Below the pieces are notes generated by a model that did no database searches, was not told the origin of the DNA, and saw nothing but the letters and a program-made list of their open reading frames with translations. From a gamma proteobacterium symbiont of Ctena orbiculata (GTDB taxonomy: Bacteria; Pseudomonadota; Gammaproteobacteria; Chromatiales; Chromatiaceae), in NCBI GenBank assembly GCA_003058525.1, contig QBVD01000049.1:1-64000 (forward strand): DNA of 64,000 bases, in the 5' to 3' direction. The position numbers and the translations under genes are program-made. This document shows, piece after piece, positions 1 to 8,835 of this stretch; positions within the stretch are counted from its first letter, which is position 1; each line of letters opens with the position of its first letter.

Positions 1-29
1 CAATCGACTCTGCTGGAGCTGTTTTTTTA

Positions 30-249
30 CCCAGCAAGGCAGAATGAGCGAGGTTTAGCCGTGCTAAATGAGCGAATGATAACGCCGCTGGGTGGAAAAA
101 CAGCCCCAGCCCTTCGGGTTGTGCCTGAAAATGCGCCACTCGGCGTTGCTCGTCACTCATTTGGAATCACCAAACCTCACTCCTCGCGCCTTGATTGGCG
201 CATTTTCAGACACAACAGAGCCGATTGGATTAGTGTTAACAGGCCCTAG
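30..249 (+). repeat. Structured intergenic repeat, copy 1
   Basis: This stretch aligns without gaps to 20074-20293. The right-hand 172 bases (78-249 against 20122-20293) differ at only two positions, while the left 48 bases are diverged but still alignable. The element is rich in internal symmetry. GTTGTGcCTGAAAATGCGCCA near 117-137 pairs with its reverse complement near 197-217 (one mismatch), TTTGG/CCAAA closes a small hairpin in the loop, and GCTGGG/CCCAGC pairs near 87-110. In this copy a further arm at about 19-35 can pair with 87-104. The right end reads AGGCCCTAG. No transposase is nearby. It could be a MITE, a REP-type element or a structured RNA; the sequence does not decide. Confidence 0.85.
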
Positions 250-254
250 GACTT

Positions 255-305
255 ATTGACACTAATCCAGTCGGTACTGTTGCGCCAGAACAATCATCAA
301 TCAAG
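255..305 (-). repeat. Inverted, diverged partial copy of the repeat's right end
   Basis: Read on the minus strand, this stretch aligns without gaps over about 48 positions to the right end of the adjacent repeat (about 191-238), beginning CCTTGATTG and ending TGGATTAGTGT. Identity is clearly above chance at both ends and weaker in the middle. The two right ends therefore face each other across about 18 bases and can form a hairpin with a stem of roughly 25 pairs (about 21 matched). This suggests tail-to-tail copies or an extended arm of one larger element. Confidence 0.6.
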
Positions 306-446
306 GTATGAGGAATGTGGTTTGGGTATCCCAGATAAACGACAAACAATGTGGAGTGGCGTTTTTTCAGGAACAGTCCGGATGTATGGGTCTTGTGTAG
401 GTTTGACTACGCATCGCTTCTACCGAATTATATATTTCCAATAAAG

Positions 447-2432
447 ATGCGCGCCCTTACTCATGTTTTGTTCCTGATCCTGCTATGCTGGTTTGGCGGC
501 AACTCGCTGGCCGGCATTGCCGCTATACAACAGGATGAGTCCCTTCTGCTCCAGCAAAGAGCTATTTTTGTCGCCGCAGAAGAAGCACTGAGAAAACGGG
601 AAACGGCAACCTATCAACAACTCAGAGACAAGCTACTCGACTATCCGCTACTACCCTATCTCGACTATCAGGAAACGCTGGAAACACTCGAGCAACAGTC
701 GATTGAGAGTATTACAAACCGACTTAAATGGCTGGAAGGAACGCCGCTTACAAAGAAACTGAGAAGTCATTGGCTGGATCTGCTAGCAAAAGAGAAGTTG
801 TGGGCCAGTTATCTCCGGTTTTCTTACCAGGGTGGAACTGTTGGACAGCAGTGCAACCGCCTTCAGGCAATGATTGAAACCGGTAAAGCGCACGAGGCAT
901 TCAATTCTGTTGAACCTATTTGGTTGAGCGGACGCTCACAACCCAAGGCATGTGACCCTGTCTTCAAGGCCTGGATAGCCGCGGGCAATCTCACAACATC
1001 ACTGGTTTGGGAGCGAATCAATCTGGCCATGTCAGTGGGACGCCCTCGTCTTGCACGATATCTCAAGCGCTATCTTCCACCCGCAGAAAAAAGTATGGTC
1101 GATCGCTGGCTAAAGATCTACCGCCATCCGGAGCAGGTTATTACCCTGCTCAAAAACACCCATCCCATGCGTGATGAAATGGTCACTCAGGCTATCCGCA
1201 GGTTAGTTTGGCGGGATCTTGACGCTGCCTACATCGCCTGGAAAAAGTTCCACGATCAAGCCATTTTCTCTGACTACCAGCAACGTAAAATCGTATATGC
1301 CTTGGCAAGTCGACTGGCACGGGAACCCAACAAACAGATCAATCAACAGCTTATTTCACTGCTCCCGAGCCACCTGCAACTCGATAGTACACTCTCAGAA
1401 AAACTACTTCAGGCAGCGCTCCAGGAGAATGACTGGCAATGGGTGCTGCAAACAATTGACACATTATCCCCGAAAGAACGGGAGCAGGAGCAATGGCGTT
1501 ATTGGCACTCCAGGGCGTTGATAGAACTTGGCCGAAAGCAAGAGGGTAAAACGCTACTGCAGAGCCTCGCAACGGAGCGTAGTTATTACGGCTTCCTTGC
1601 TGCGCAACGTCTTGGAGATGAACCTAACCTCACTCATATGGCGCTACAGGCTGACCGGCAACTTGTCGAGACATTGGCAATGCATCCCGGACTCATACGA
1701 GCCCGTGAATTGATACGGCTGGATCGCCCGTTTTTGGCCCGTCAGGAGTGGAATCTCGCGCTTAAGGAGGCAAATCAGGATGAATTGAAAGCCGCCGCCC
1801 GACTGGCACAACATTGGGAATGGCCCTCTCAATCTATCCTGACCCTCGCCCGCTTGCGCCATTGGAATGACCTTGAGTTGAGATTCCCGCTGGCCCACAG
1901 GCAGGCAATTGCCGATCAGGCCAGGGATCACGGTATCGACACTGCCTGGATCTATGCCATTCTGCGCCAGGAGAGCGCTTTCATAAGTGATGCAAGATCA
2001 ACAGCAGGCGCACGTGGACTGATGCAATTGATGCCTAAAACTGCAAAACAGGTTGCCAAAGAGCTGAAACAGTCACCAGTCAAGCTCGAAGATCTCTACC
2101 AGCCGGAAGTCAATATCAAACTGGGTGCAGGCTATCTCAACAAGGTGTACCGCCAACTGCAAGAGAGTCCTGTACTCGCCACAGCGGCATATAACGCAGG
2201 TCCTCATCGGGTGCTCAGCTGGCTGCCTGAGCAGTCGCAGGCAACTGATATCTGGATAGAGACCGTACCCTTCAGAGAGACCAGGGAGTACCTCAAGCGT
2301 GTCTTCGCCTATACGGTGATCTATAGCTACCGCTTGGGTAATTTGCCGAAAACGCTTCCGCTCGAGTGGATGAGACCTATCAAGGCTCCGAAAACGGAAG
2401 CCGTTAGAGGCAGATCCGCATCAGATGTCTGA
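447..2432 (+). CDS. slt: Soluble lytic murein transglycosylase (Slt70 type)
   Basis: Periplasmic lytic transglycosylase that cleaves the MurNAc-GlcNAc bond of peptidoglycan with formation of 1,6-anhydro-MurNAc. I chose the ATG at 447 because it opens directly into a signal peptide (MRALTHVLFLILLCWFGG) and gives 661 residues, close to E. coli Slt. A start at 351 would add 32 residues in front of the signal. The first ~470 residues are the alpha-helical superhelical U/L-domain typical of Slt. The C-terminal catalytic domain holds the RQES motif with the presumed catalytic Glu509, then GLMQLMP and AYNAGPHRV. The 3' end overlaps the convergent neighbour by 12 bases. Confidence 0.93.
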   Translation: MRALTHVLFLILLCWFGGNSLAGIAAIQQDESLLLQQRAIFVAAEEALRKRETATYQQLRDKLLDYPLLPYLDYQETLETLEQQSIESITNRLKWLEGTPLTKKLRSHWLDLLAKEKLWASYLRFSYQGGTVGQQCNRLQAMIETGKAHEAFNSVEPIWLSGRSQPKACDPVFKAWIAAGNLTTSLVWERINLAMSVGRPRLARYLKRYLPPAEKSMVDRWLKIYRHPEQVITLLKNTHPMRDEMVTQAIRRLVWRDLDAAYIAWKKFHDQAIFSDYQQRKIVYALASRLAREPNKQINQQLISLLPSHLQLDSTLSEKLLQAALQENDWQWVLQTIDTLSPKEREQEQWRYWHSRALIELGRKQEGKTLLQSLATERSYYGFLAAQRLGDEPNLTHMALQADRQLVETLAMHPGLIRARELIRLDRPFLARQEWNLALKEANQDELKAAARLAQHWEWPSQSILTLARLRHWNDLELRFPLAHRQAIADQARDHGIDTAWIYAILRQESAFISDARSTAGARGLMQLMPKTAKQVAKELKQSPVKLEDLYQPEVNIKLGAGYLNKVYRQLQESPVLATAAYNAGPHRVLSWLPEQSQATDIWIETVPFRETREYLKRVFAYTVIYSYRLGNLPKTLPLEWMRPIKAPKTEAVRGRSASDV

Positions 2433-4859
2433 CTCCAGTGAAAGCGGAGTTTCCCCTTCTGTATCATCGGATTGCCTGTTACGTGAGCTCCGTGAATGCA
2501 GTTTATCCTTAACCCGCCCGATCAGATTCGTATCGGTTATGATCTCATAGAAGTAGTTGTCCAAGATATCTCTATTGTCATCAATCTTTCCGGCATCCCA
2601 GACTTTTATCGCACCCTGCCGGACTACCAACCAATGAGAGCTTCCCCGCCTGTCCACGAACCGTCCGACATGGTAGTAGTGAGATCCACCTGAACGGCTG
2701 TGAATCTTCATCTTGTGTAGTACCATTTCGGATTTGAGTTTTACGAATGCGGCTTCGGTCAATTCGATTCCATTGATATTAAAGCGAAGACGATTGGGTG
2801 CATTTGCCTTGTTATCCTGGCTAAATTCCTGGAACACCTCTACCCGATGACGCTTACTTCTTCGCCAACTCGTATCATGGCGTAATTCTGCAGAACATGA
2901 GGAGAGTCTGTCCGCCTGATTGATAGCAGGAGAAATCATGATCTTCTGTTGCTCGTCATAGAGATACGCCGGTGCATCATTACTGAAGGCTATGCCGAGC
3001 CCCAACTCCAGCTTGGGTAAGTTGTGTGCCCTGTTCTGACTGTTTTGAGCCTCCATGACGGAAAGGATTTTACGCGCCAATCCGCAGGCGTTCGACACCG
3101 TCAATGCCTGAGTCGCGGTACCGCCGGTCTCCATGACGGCCAGGATCAATGCGTCCCCCTCCACAAACACCTTTTGCGCACCAAAACGTTCCAGCAGCTT
3201 TGTGATCGGTCCAAAAAAATTCATGCTGAAATGGGTGGCGGGATTGAGTTTTTTCTCTATCAGTTGATGAGTGATTTCAGTTGAACCTCTGATATCAGCC
3301 TTCAATATGACATGCGCCTTTATCTGCTGCTGGCTGTCAGGATCCTTGCCAAGACGGAATTCGTAAAGACTGCCATTGTCACGGGATAGCTTGATGCTCT
3401 CACCATCCTGCAGTACACGCAAACGACTCATCTGCTGGTAGGTGTAATAGGCCAGCTTGAGATCACGGCGAAATGTTAGGAAATCCTTCACATAGCGAAT
3501 GGCATAGTCCTTTTTTTTGTTGGCCGGCATGCGACGAATGTAACCCGATACAACATCCAGTGCCTTGAGTACCTCACTACCCTTGTCCGGTGTATTAACC
3601 AGTCGTTTCACCAATGCCCGGCGTGGCAAATCACCCGCAAGAAAGCGGTAGATATCCTTTATCGATACCTGTCCATTCAACTGTCGATAAAGCCTTGGTG
3701 TGCGATATGCGGCGATGGCACGTGGTACCAATCCGGCTCTATCTATCCTTTTCAACAATTGCGACTGAAGCTCTTCACGTAGGTTTTCACACTCAGGATT
3801 CTCCCAAATCGACCTTTTACTGCCTTTTTTGGAACGTGAGAACCATCCACCGCTCTCACCAGAAGAACGCTGTAACAAGAGGTCAATATTTCTAGGTACG
3901 TCCAACCAGGAGACATCGATCTGTTTGAACTCTGCTTCAGAGAGGTTTCTTTCCAACATCCTCTGTCCATCAAGAAACTCCGAAAATCCGCTACGCAATT
4001 CCCGGTTACGTATCTGGAAAGCCTGACCTTCACTCACACCATTGCTCTCGATACCATCCCTATCCGGTGCTTGCGCCCAACTCGGCAGGTAGTCCTGATA
4101 GGTATTGGTAATGATTCTATTGGTGATATCAAAGTAATTCTCATGATCCCGATCCACACACAGCAAGGGATAGTGATTCATGATGTACTCTTCACTGGAA
4201 AGATTTGGCAGATGCAGCAAGGGATTGAATAGGAGCTGCTTGGAGAGAGTCCACGAGGTCCCCACCACGGACTTTCTCAATTTACGCAGCTCCTTGGATT
4301 CAAGACGCTGGACGATCTTGAAGAGCCTGCGCAGGGTGAGATAACGGATACCCGGCTCCAGCCGTGCCAGAGTTACAATCCGTTCATGTAACTCCAGTGC
4401 GTGTCCACCGCTCGTACCCTCCGGCAAATTACCATCCTGATCCAGCTTGTTACGTAACTCTGCAACCGCTGCGACAGGCGATTCCAACAGAAGTTTCAGC
4501 AGGACCAGGTGCAGCAATTGCAATAGATCCTTCACCGCCGCATCCCTGTGAACCTGCTCCAGCGCACCCTGCATCATACTCCGGTAGACTGACTTAAATT
4601 TCTCAACATCGTTCCCGCTGGGCGGAGCATCCATTTTTACCCAGCCATGCTTGGTAAGCTCTTCATATACTATCTTTTTGACGAAATTGGCGAGCGTTGA
4701 GCGAAACTGGTGGCTTAGCGCGACATCGATATGGTGGTTATCAACACCTATCTGGAAAAAATCCAGTTGACAATGCGGGGTGGCACTGCTTCGAAGCGGT
4801 GCTACAAAGTCTCCAACATCCGGTTGAATATGCAATAGCCTACTGACCTTTGTAACCAT
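2421..4859 (-). CDS. Large protein with a class III nucleotidyl cyclase-like domain
   Basis: An 812-residue cytoplasmic protein with no signal peptide or membrane segment. The N-terminal ~500 residues are mostly helical and I do not recognise them. Residues ~516-670 look like a class III adenylate/guanylate cyclase domain. DIRGST supplies the first metal Asp (~522), KVFVEGD the second (~569) with an upstream Lys, and AINQADR matches the Asn-x3-Arg transition-state pair (~647/651). The residue set suggests catalysis is possible, but the substrate-specifying positions are unlike standard adenylate cyclases. A ~140-residue C-terminal part of unknown role follows. It lies downstream of the Rsd-like gene on the same strand with a 223-base gap. 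It could be a signalling enzyme or a degenerate cyclase-fold scaffold. Confidence 0.7.
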   Translation of the reverse strand: MVTKVSRLLHIQPDVGDFVAPLRSSATPHCQLDFFQIGVDNHHIDVALSHQFRSTLANFVKKIVYEELTKHGWVKMDAPPSGNDVEKFKSVYRSMMQGALEQVHRDAAVKDLLQLLHLVLLKLLLESPVAAVAELRNKLDQDGNLPEGTSGGHALELHERIVTLARLEPGIRYLTLRRLFKIVQRLESKELRKLRKSVVGTSWTLSKQLLFNPLLHLPNLSSEEYIMNHYPLLCVDRDHENYFDITNRIITNTYQDYLPSWAQAPDRDGIESNGVSEGQAFQIRNRELRSGFSEFLDGQRMLERNLSEAEFKQIDVSWLDVPRNIDLLLQRSSGESGGWFSRSKKGSKRSIWENPECENLREELQSQLLKRIDRAGLVPRAIAAYRTPRLYRQLNGQVSIKDIYRFLAGDLPRRALVKRLVNTPDKGSEVLKALDVVSGYIRRMPANKKKDYAIRYVKDFLTFRRDLKLAYYTYQQMSRLRVLQDGESIKLSRDNGSLYEFRLGKDPDSQQQIKAHVILKADIRGSTEITHQLIEKKLNPATHFSMNFFGPITKLLERFGAQKVFVEGDALILAVMETGGTATQALTVSNACGLARKILSVMEAQNSQNRAHNLPKLELGLGIAFSNDAPAYLYDEQQKIMISPAINQADRLSSCSAELRHDTSWRRSKRHRVEVFQEFSQDNKANAPNRLRFNINGIELTEAAFVKLKSEMVLHKMKIHSRSGGSHYYHVGRFVDRRGSSHWLVVRQGAIKVWDAGKIDDNRDILDNYFYEIITDTNLIGRVKDKLHSRSSRNRQSDDTEGETPLSLESDI

Positions 4860-5082
4860 AAAAAATGACCATCGGCATTATCACCTTTTCCAGACTACCG
4901 TAACATGCTGGCTGTGTTGCCGATATAAATGCGAAAAGTTTTTTGTAACTCAGTGCGTTACACTACCTGAGTCTAGATGATGATCAGACACAGTAAAACT
5001 TTTTTGGGTAAACCCCGATCCCAAAGATCAATAATTGTGATCTGCTTTGAAGAAAATCAGGCTGAATTGGTAAAATGCATCA

Positions 5083-5532
5083 TTACCTGTCGAGCATGGC
5101 GGAAAGCAGCTGATCTTCCAACTCAATACGTACCGCCAGCTCCTCCCCCAGTTGAGAAAGGTCATCCGACAAGTGATCCAGCTCCAACTGATGATCGGAG
5201 ATATCATATTTGTCGTTAAAATTGACTGCCACTTCGCTCGCTTTGACGAATTCAGGATAGATTTTCTCAGCCACCCTAATGACACCGCTACGGCGCTCAC
5301 TGCCATTGCTGATTCGCCCGAAGACCTCGAAATGGCCAAAGGCGGTGTAATCGACGAGTACTTGGCAAAATGACTGAAGCAGTTGGTCAAGTGATGTCGA
5401 ACGATGATAGGGCTCAAGCCCAGCAACCTCACAAAACCGAACCAGCATCTCTTGACGCTCTGCCAGCAGCTTATCAATCAGGTCTTGCGTGACCGTTCTA
5501 CGCTCCTCGACGCTCCCTTCTTGAGAACTCAT
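5083..5532 (-). CDS. rsd: Rsd/AlgQ family anti-sigma-70 regulator
   Basis: A 149-residue helical protein of the Rsd/AlgQ family, which binds region 4 of the housekeeping sigma factor. In Pseudomonas (AlgQ) it also affects alginate and virulence genes. The diagnostic stretches are VRFCEVAGL, FCQVLVDYTAFGHFEVF and a helical C-terminus with alternating acidic and hydrophobic residues. The length matches the family (~155). An alternative frame from 5028 to 5477 is a shadow. The symbol is by family; whether the protein behaves like Rsd or AlgQ cannot be told from sequence. Confidence 0.87.
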   Translation of the reverse strand: MSSQEGSVEERRTVTQDLIDKLLAERQEMLVRFCEVAGLEPYHRSTSLDQLLQSFCQVLVDYTAFGHFEVFGRISNGSERRSGVIRVAEKIYPEFVKASEVAVNFNDKYDISDHQLELDHLSDDLSQLGEELAVRIELEDQLLSAMLDR

Positions 5533-5745
5533 CAGGACCCTCCCAAACCATAATTCTAATTATCGATCGATACGACGATCAGGACATTGCCAGATGAATT
5601 CTATAATCCCGTGAAGCAAATGTCATTGGAAAGCTAACTAGCGCAGAAATAAATACGACAAGTGTCGAAACTGGTACCCTTATTCGGCTATTATTACCAT
5701 TCACTATGGCCCCAGCAGACTGGTACGCATCGGAAATTTCTCATC

Positions 5746-6420
5746 ATGCATCGATTTAGACGCACTACCATCCATTCATGGATTTGGCTGATACCGCTGC
5801 TTATTATGAACCTTCCGGATAGTCAGGCGGGGACATCGCCAGCCAATATCATGAGCAAGGCAATGATTGCCATGATGGATACCATGGGCGAACTTGCACA
5901 CAGGTTCAAAGGAGACACTGATTGGGATTTCGATATAAGTTCGTCCCCGTCTGGCAGCTGGCATAATTGGGGCGGATCACCCTGGGGTAAACCTGGAAGG
6001 GGCTATTATCCAGGCTATTCAGCACCGATACCGGGTGTCGGCCCATACGCCTACTCGGCACCGGGATTTGACGGACTGCCGATGCGGGGCCTTGCTCCAC
6101 GACCTAAACCCCCAACCACCAGAAAATCGGTTTTAGATGGCATCTGGATTGGCCGGGGCGGTGAAATTGTCTTGGTAATGTATGGCCATTTTCGGATCTA
6201 TGCCAATGCGGAAGTGTATCGTGATGGCCGCTATCGAATTGTGGGAAACAAGCTGCTCATGCTCGATCCGGAAACGGAGCTGGTCCAGGAATATGATTAT
6301 GCGCTCGACAACGGTCGGATGATAATGCGCAGTGATTCGGGCGATTTCCTCTATTTCAAGCAACTGCCGATCCCGATACCGCCATATACCTTGATTGAAG
6401 GCATCAAATCAGCCAAATAG
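5746..6420 (+). CDS. Secreted protein of unknown function, Gly/Pro/Tyr-rich middle
   Basis: I do not recognise a family. The ATG at 5746 gives 224 residues and starts a good signal peptide (MHRFRRTTIHSWIWLIPLLI, cleavage likely after DSQA). Residues ~60-120 are low-complexity and rich in Gly, Pro, Trp, Ser and Tyr. Residues ~125-215 look like a compact beta domain with short strands ending in DFLYFKQLP, resembling small lipocalin-like or META-like folds of secreted proteins, but no motif is decisive. It is convergent with and overlaps the TauE-like gene by 12 bases. Probably periplasmic. Confidence 0.75.
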   Translation: MHRFRRTTIHSWIWLIPLLIMNLPDSQAGTSPANIMSKAMIAMMDTMGELAHRFKGDTDWDFDISSSPSGSWHNWGGSPWGKPGRGYYPGYSAPIPGVGPYAYSAPGFDGLPMRGLAPRPKPPTTRKSVLDGIWIGRGGEIVLVMYGHFRIYANAEVYRDGRYRIVGNKLLMLDPETELVQEYDYALDNGRMIMRSDSGDFLYFKQLPIPIPPYTLIEGIKSAK

Positions 6421-7224
6421 CAGTTTCGCACCTACCAAAATAAGAAATAGCGCGAAGACGCTTTTCAACCGCCGCTCCGGCAATCGATGAGCCAACGCCG
6501 CTCCAGCAGGCGCGAAAAGACTACTGGTTACTATGATAATAAGCGCCACCGGCCAATAGATATACCCACTGCTATAGAGCGGCAAACCCTCCAACCCCCA
6601 ACCAACGACAATGAAGCTGGCAGCCCCCGACAATGCAATCGGAAGACCGCAAGCACTGGATGTGGCAACCGCCCTTTTCATCTCGACACCAGTGGCATGC
6701 AGGAAAGGCACAGTCATAGAGCCGCCACCGATCCCCACAATGGCGGATATGCCACCAATTAGCGTGGCTAGCGACACCATACCCAAAGGGGGCACTTGTA
6801 GTGTTTTGCTTCGAGCCTTGCCCGTGCGAAACATTCGCAGACCGACAAAAACGGCAAATATACCAAAGACAGTTCGCAGCACATCACCATTCAACAAACT
6901 AGCAACGACACTGCCGAGCCAGGCACCGATAAGCAAACCCGGAGCCAGAATCCAAAAATCACGCCAAATTACACCGCGACGTTTGTGGTGGGCATAGGTA
7001 GAAGAGAGTGAGGTAACCACGATAGTTACCAAGGAGGTCCCCACTGCAATATGAGTGACATGCTGAGGAGCCACATCAAGCAATGGCAATCCCCAAATCA
7101 GTGCAGGGACAATCACCAGCCCCCCACCGATACCAAACAGGCCGGCCACAAGACCGACTAGGGATCCCAACAGTAAAAACAACAAAAGCGATTCAAGACC
7201 GATGGAGAAGATCAAAGCATTCAT
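6409..7224 (-). CDS. TauE/SafE family membrane transporter (sulfite/organosulfonate exporter type)
   Basis: A 271-residue inner-membrane protein with about eight hydrophobic segments in two related halves. Each half has the glycine-rich signature of the TauE/SafE/TSUP family (GLFGIGGGLVIVPAL near residue 30 and GGISAIVGIGGGSMTVPFL near 165). Family members export sulfite, sulfoacetate or other sulfur-containing anions, which suits a sulfur-metabolising host, but the substrate here is unknown. The length is standard for the family. Confidence 0.9.
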   Translation of the reverse strand: MNALIFSIGLESLLLFLLLGSLVGLVAGLFGIGGGLVIVPALIWGLPLLDVAPQHVTHIAVGTSLVTIVVTSLSSTYAHHKRRGVIWRDFWILAPGLLIGAWLGSVVASLLNGDVLRTVFGIFAVFVGLRMFRTGKARSKTLQVPPLGMVSLATLIGGISAIVGIGGGSMTVPFLHATGVEMKRAVATSSACGLPIALSGAASFIVVGWGLEGLPLYSSGYIYWPVALIIIVTSSLFAPAGAALAHRLPERRLKSVFALFLILVGAKLLFG

Positions 7225-7678
7225 CGGAAATTATTTCAGTCTGTCCTGCAGAAGGTAAGCATCAGGTTTGCGAGTTTACACTATGATGCCGAGAAACCGA
7301 TGCTATCTGCACTCAACAGGTATTCGCCTGCCCCCTTGGATGGAATGGTGCCTGTAAGGACACTGGGCTCAGCCATCTCCGGATCAGCGCCTGTGAGGGG
7401 CCTGTACAAGGGTTCCTCTTCTAGGCAGATCGCCTTCCACGTCACCAGATCACTCTTTAATACACTTGTAGATTACTGATATATAAAGAGATTATCGACA
7501 TACTCTTAATCATGCCACGATAGGTTGGCGATACAGGTCGAGACCCTCCAACATATCTGAGATCAATCTCACAAAATGGGTAGAAATTAACAATATAAAC
7601 CAGATTTGGCTTGGGAATTTATTGCTATATTAGAAAAATTTGATATACTACTGATTATCATCTGGTAAGCAGTAATTA
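7225..7678. other. Intergenic stretch of 454 bases, no gene seen
   Basis: AT-rich in its second half. The first half contains CCTGTRAGG-like words at about 7350 and 7390 that look like decayed repeat sequence. No coding frame with a plausible start or ribosome site was found. The right end carries the promoter proposed for the thioredoxin-like genes. Confidence 0.6.
7622..7649 (+). promoter_or_regulatory. Sigma-70 promoter candidate with extended -10
   Basis: TTGCTA (7622-7627), a 16-base spacer, then TATACT (7644-7649) preceded by TG at 7641-7642, i.e. an extended -10. It lies 29 bases before the start of the first thioredoxin-like gene. It was read by eye only. Confidence 0.5.
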
Positions 7679-8137
7679 ATGATGATCAAGCAGTACCTTT
7701 TTGTAGCACTTCTACTCTTTTTCGGCGCCAGCTCTGCCGATCCCGCATTAACAACCGATGACTGGTCCGATCTCTCCAACATCGCTCGCGAGACACATTT
7801 ACCCATTCTCGTTGTCTTCAACGCCGACACCTGCGGCTACTGTCAGCGGCTGAGAGATGAAGTCATTGAACCATTAGCCTACGAATCAGACCACAGATTG
7901 CCCCTGATCCGCGAATTTGATATCTATTCGAGCGGCAAGATCATCGATTTCAACGGCGACCCGATCCGCAGCCGGCAGTTTAAGAACCGCTATAAAATCT
8001 ATGCGGTTCCAACGCTGATGATACTCGATCCAGATGGAAATCCCCTGGTAGATCCGATCGTGGGGTATAATTCCCAGGACGAATACCTGGAGTTGCTGCG
8101 AACATCCCTGATCGCCTCTTTCCAGGCCCTTGAATAA
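7679..8137 (+). CDS. Periplasmic thioredoxin-like protein (CGYC), SoxW-like, first of a tandem pair
   Basis: A 152-residue exported protein with an N-terminal signal peptide (cleavage near SSADPA) and a thioredoxin fold. The redox motif is TCGYCQRL (~residues 48-55) and the cis-proline loop is AVPTLMILD (~105). The CGYC dithiol and the overall type resemble SoxW and other short periplasmic reductases that keep sulfur-oxidation or cytochrome maturation proteins reduced. Partner proteins are not in this window. A paralogue follows 39 bases downstream, so the two are probably co-transcribed. Confidence 0.87.
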   Translation: MMIKQYLFVALLLFFGASSADPALTTDDWSDLSNIARETHLPILVVFNADTCGYCQRLRDEVIEPLAYESDHRLPLIREFDIYSSGKIIDFNGDPIRSRQFKNRYKIYAVPTLMILDPDGNPLVDPIVGYNSQDEYLELLRTSLIASFQALE

Positions 8138-8176
8138 AGAGCCAAAGGATTTGCTCCATTCCCGGGAGCCAGAAGC

Positions 8177-8686
8177 ATGCTTTCGCTTCAACCTCAGACC
8201 GACAACCTGAAACAACTTACTCACCTTTTCGTTCTCTACCTACTGAGCGGCTCATACGTCGTCGCCGATGTGGGCAAACTGACCCCTCTCGAGGATATAC
8301 AGCAGCTGAGCAGGGCGTCCAAACAAAACCGGATCCCCATCCTGCTAATGGTGTCTCAGTACCATTGCGGCTATTGCGACCGGATGAAAGAAGAGGTGCT
8401 GCAACCCCTGCAACTGGACCAAGCGTATCGGCATCGGGTACTGATACGAGAACTCTCCATCGATCCCGGTGAAATGGTCACCACCCTGCAGGGTGAACGG
8501 CAGACAGCTGATGAGTTCATCACTCAATACAATGTCTCGGTAACACCCACACTGCTGTTTCTCGATGCCGAAGGCAGAGAGGCTGCTCAGCGTATTATAG
8601 GTATCAATACCGTGGACTTTTTGTTTCTCTATATCGAGGCTGCGATCGACCAGGCCACGGCTAAAATCCTCTCGGCAGGGGATTGA
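8177..8686 (+). CDS. Periplasmic thioredoxin-like protein (CGYC), second of a tandem pair
   Basis: A 169-residue paralogue of the preceding gene. A hydrophobic segment near residues 15-31 serves as signal peptide or anchor, followed by HCGYCDRMKEEVL with the same CGYC dithiol, and SVTPTLLFLD as the cis-Pro loop. The N-terminus before the hydrophobic segment is longer than in the upstream copy, so the true start could lie somewhat downstream of 8177. The tandem arrangement suggests duplication with division of labour (for example reductase and substrate-specific partner). The substrate is unknown. Confidence 0.85.
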   Translation: MLSLQPQTDNLKQLTHLFVLYLLSGSYVVADVGKLTPLEDIQQLSRASKQNRIPILLMVSQYHCGYCDRMKEEVLQPLQLDQAYRHRVLIRELSIDPGEMVTTLQGERQTADEFITQYNVSVTPTLLFLDAEGREAAQRIIGINTVDFLFLYIEAAIDQATAKILSAGD

Positions 8687-8835
8687 CCTGCTCTGCAGCA
8701 GATAAAATCACTTTTCAAGGTAGCGCTGCAAGTTGCCAGGTGGCGGATAATCCGGATTGTGATCATGCATCAGGTCAACGGCGCCTGGTGGCGTGACAAC
8801 CGACGCAGAGTCATCACAAAACCGACACGGCTGTA

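Noticed and set aside
61-249. A 62-codon open frame across repeat copy 1 whose translation is nearly the same in copy 2
   Set aside because: The similarity follows from DNA identity of a structured repeat; there is no ribosome site, and the differing positions show no codon bias. Treated as non-coding.
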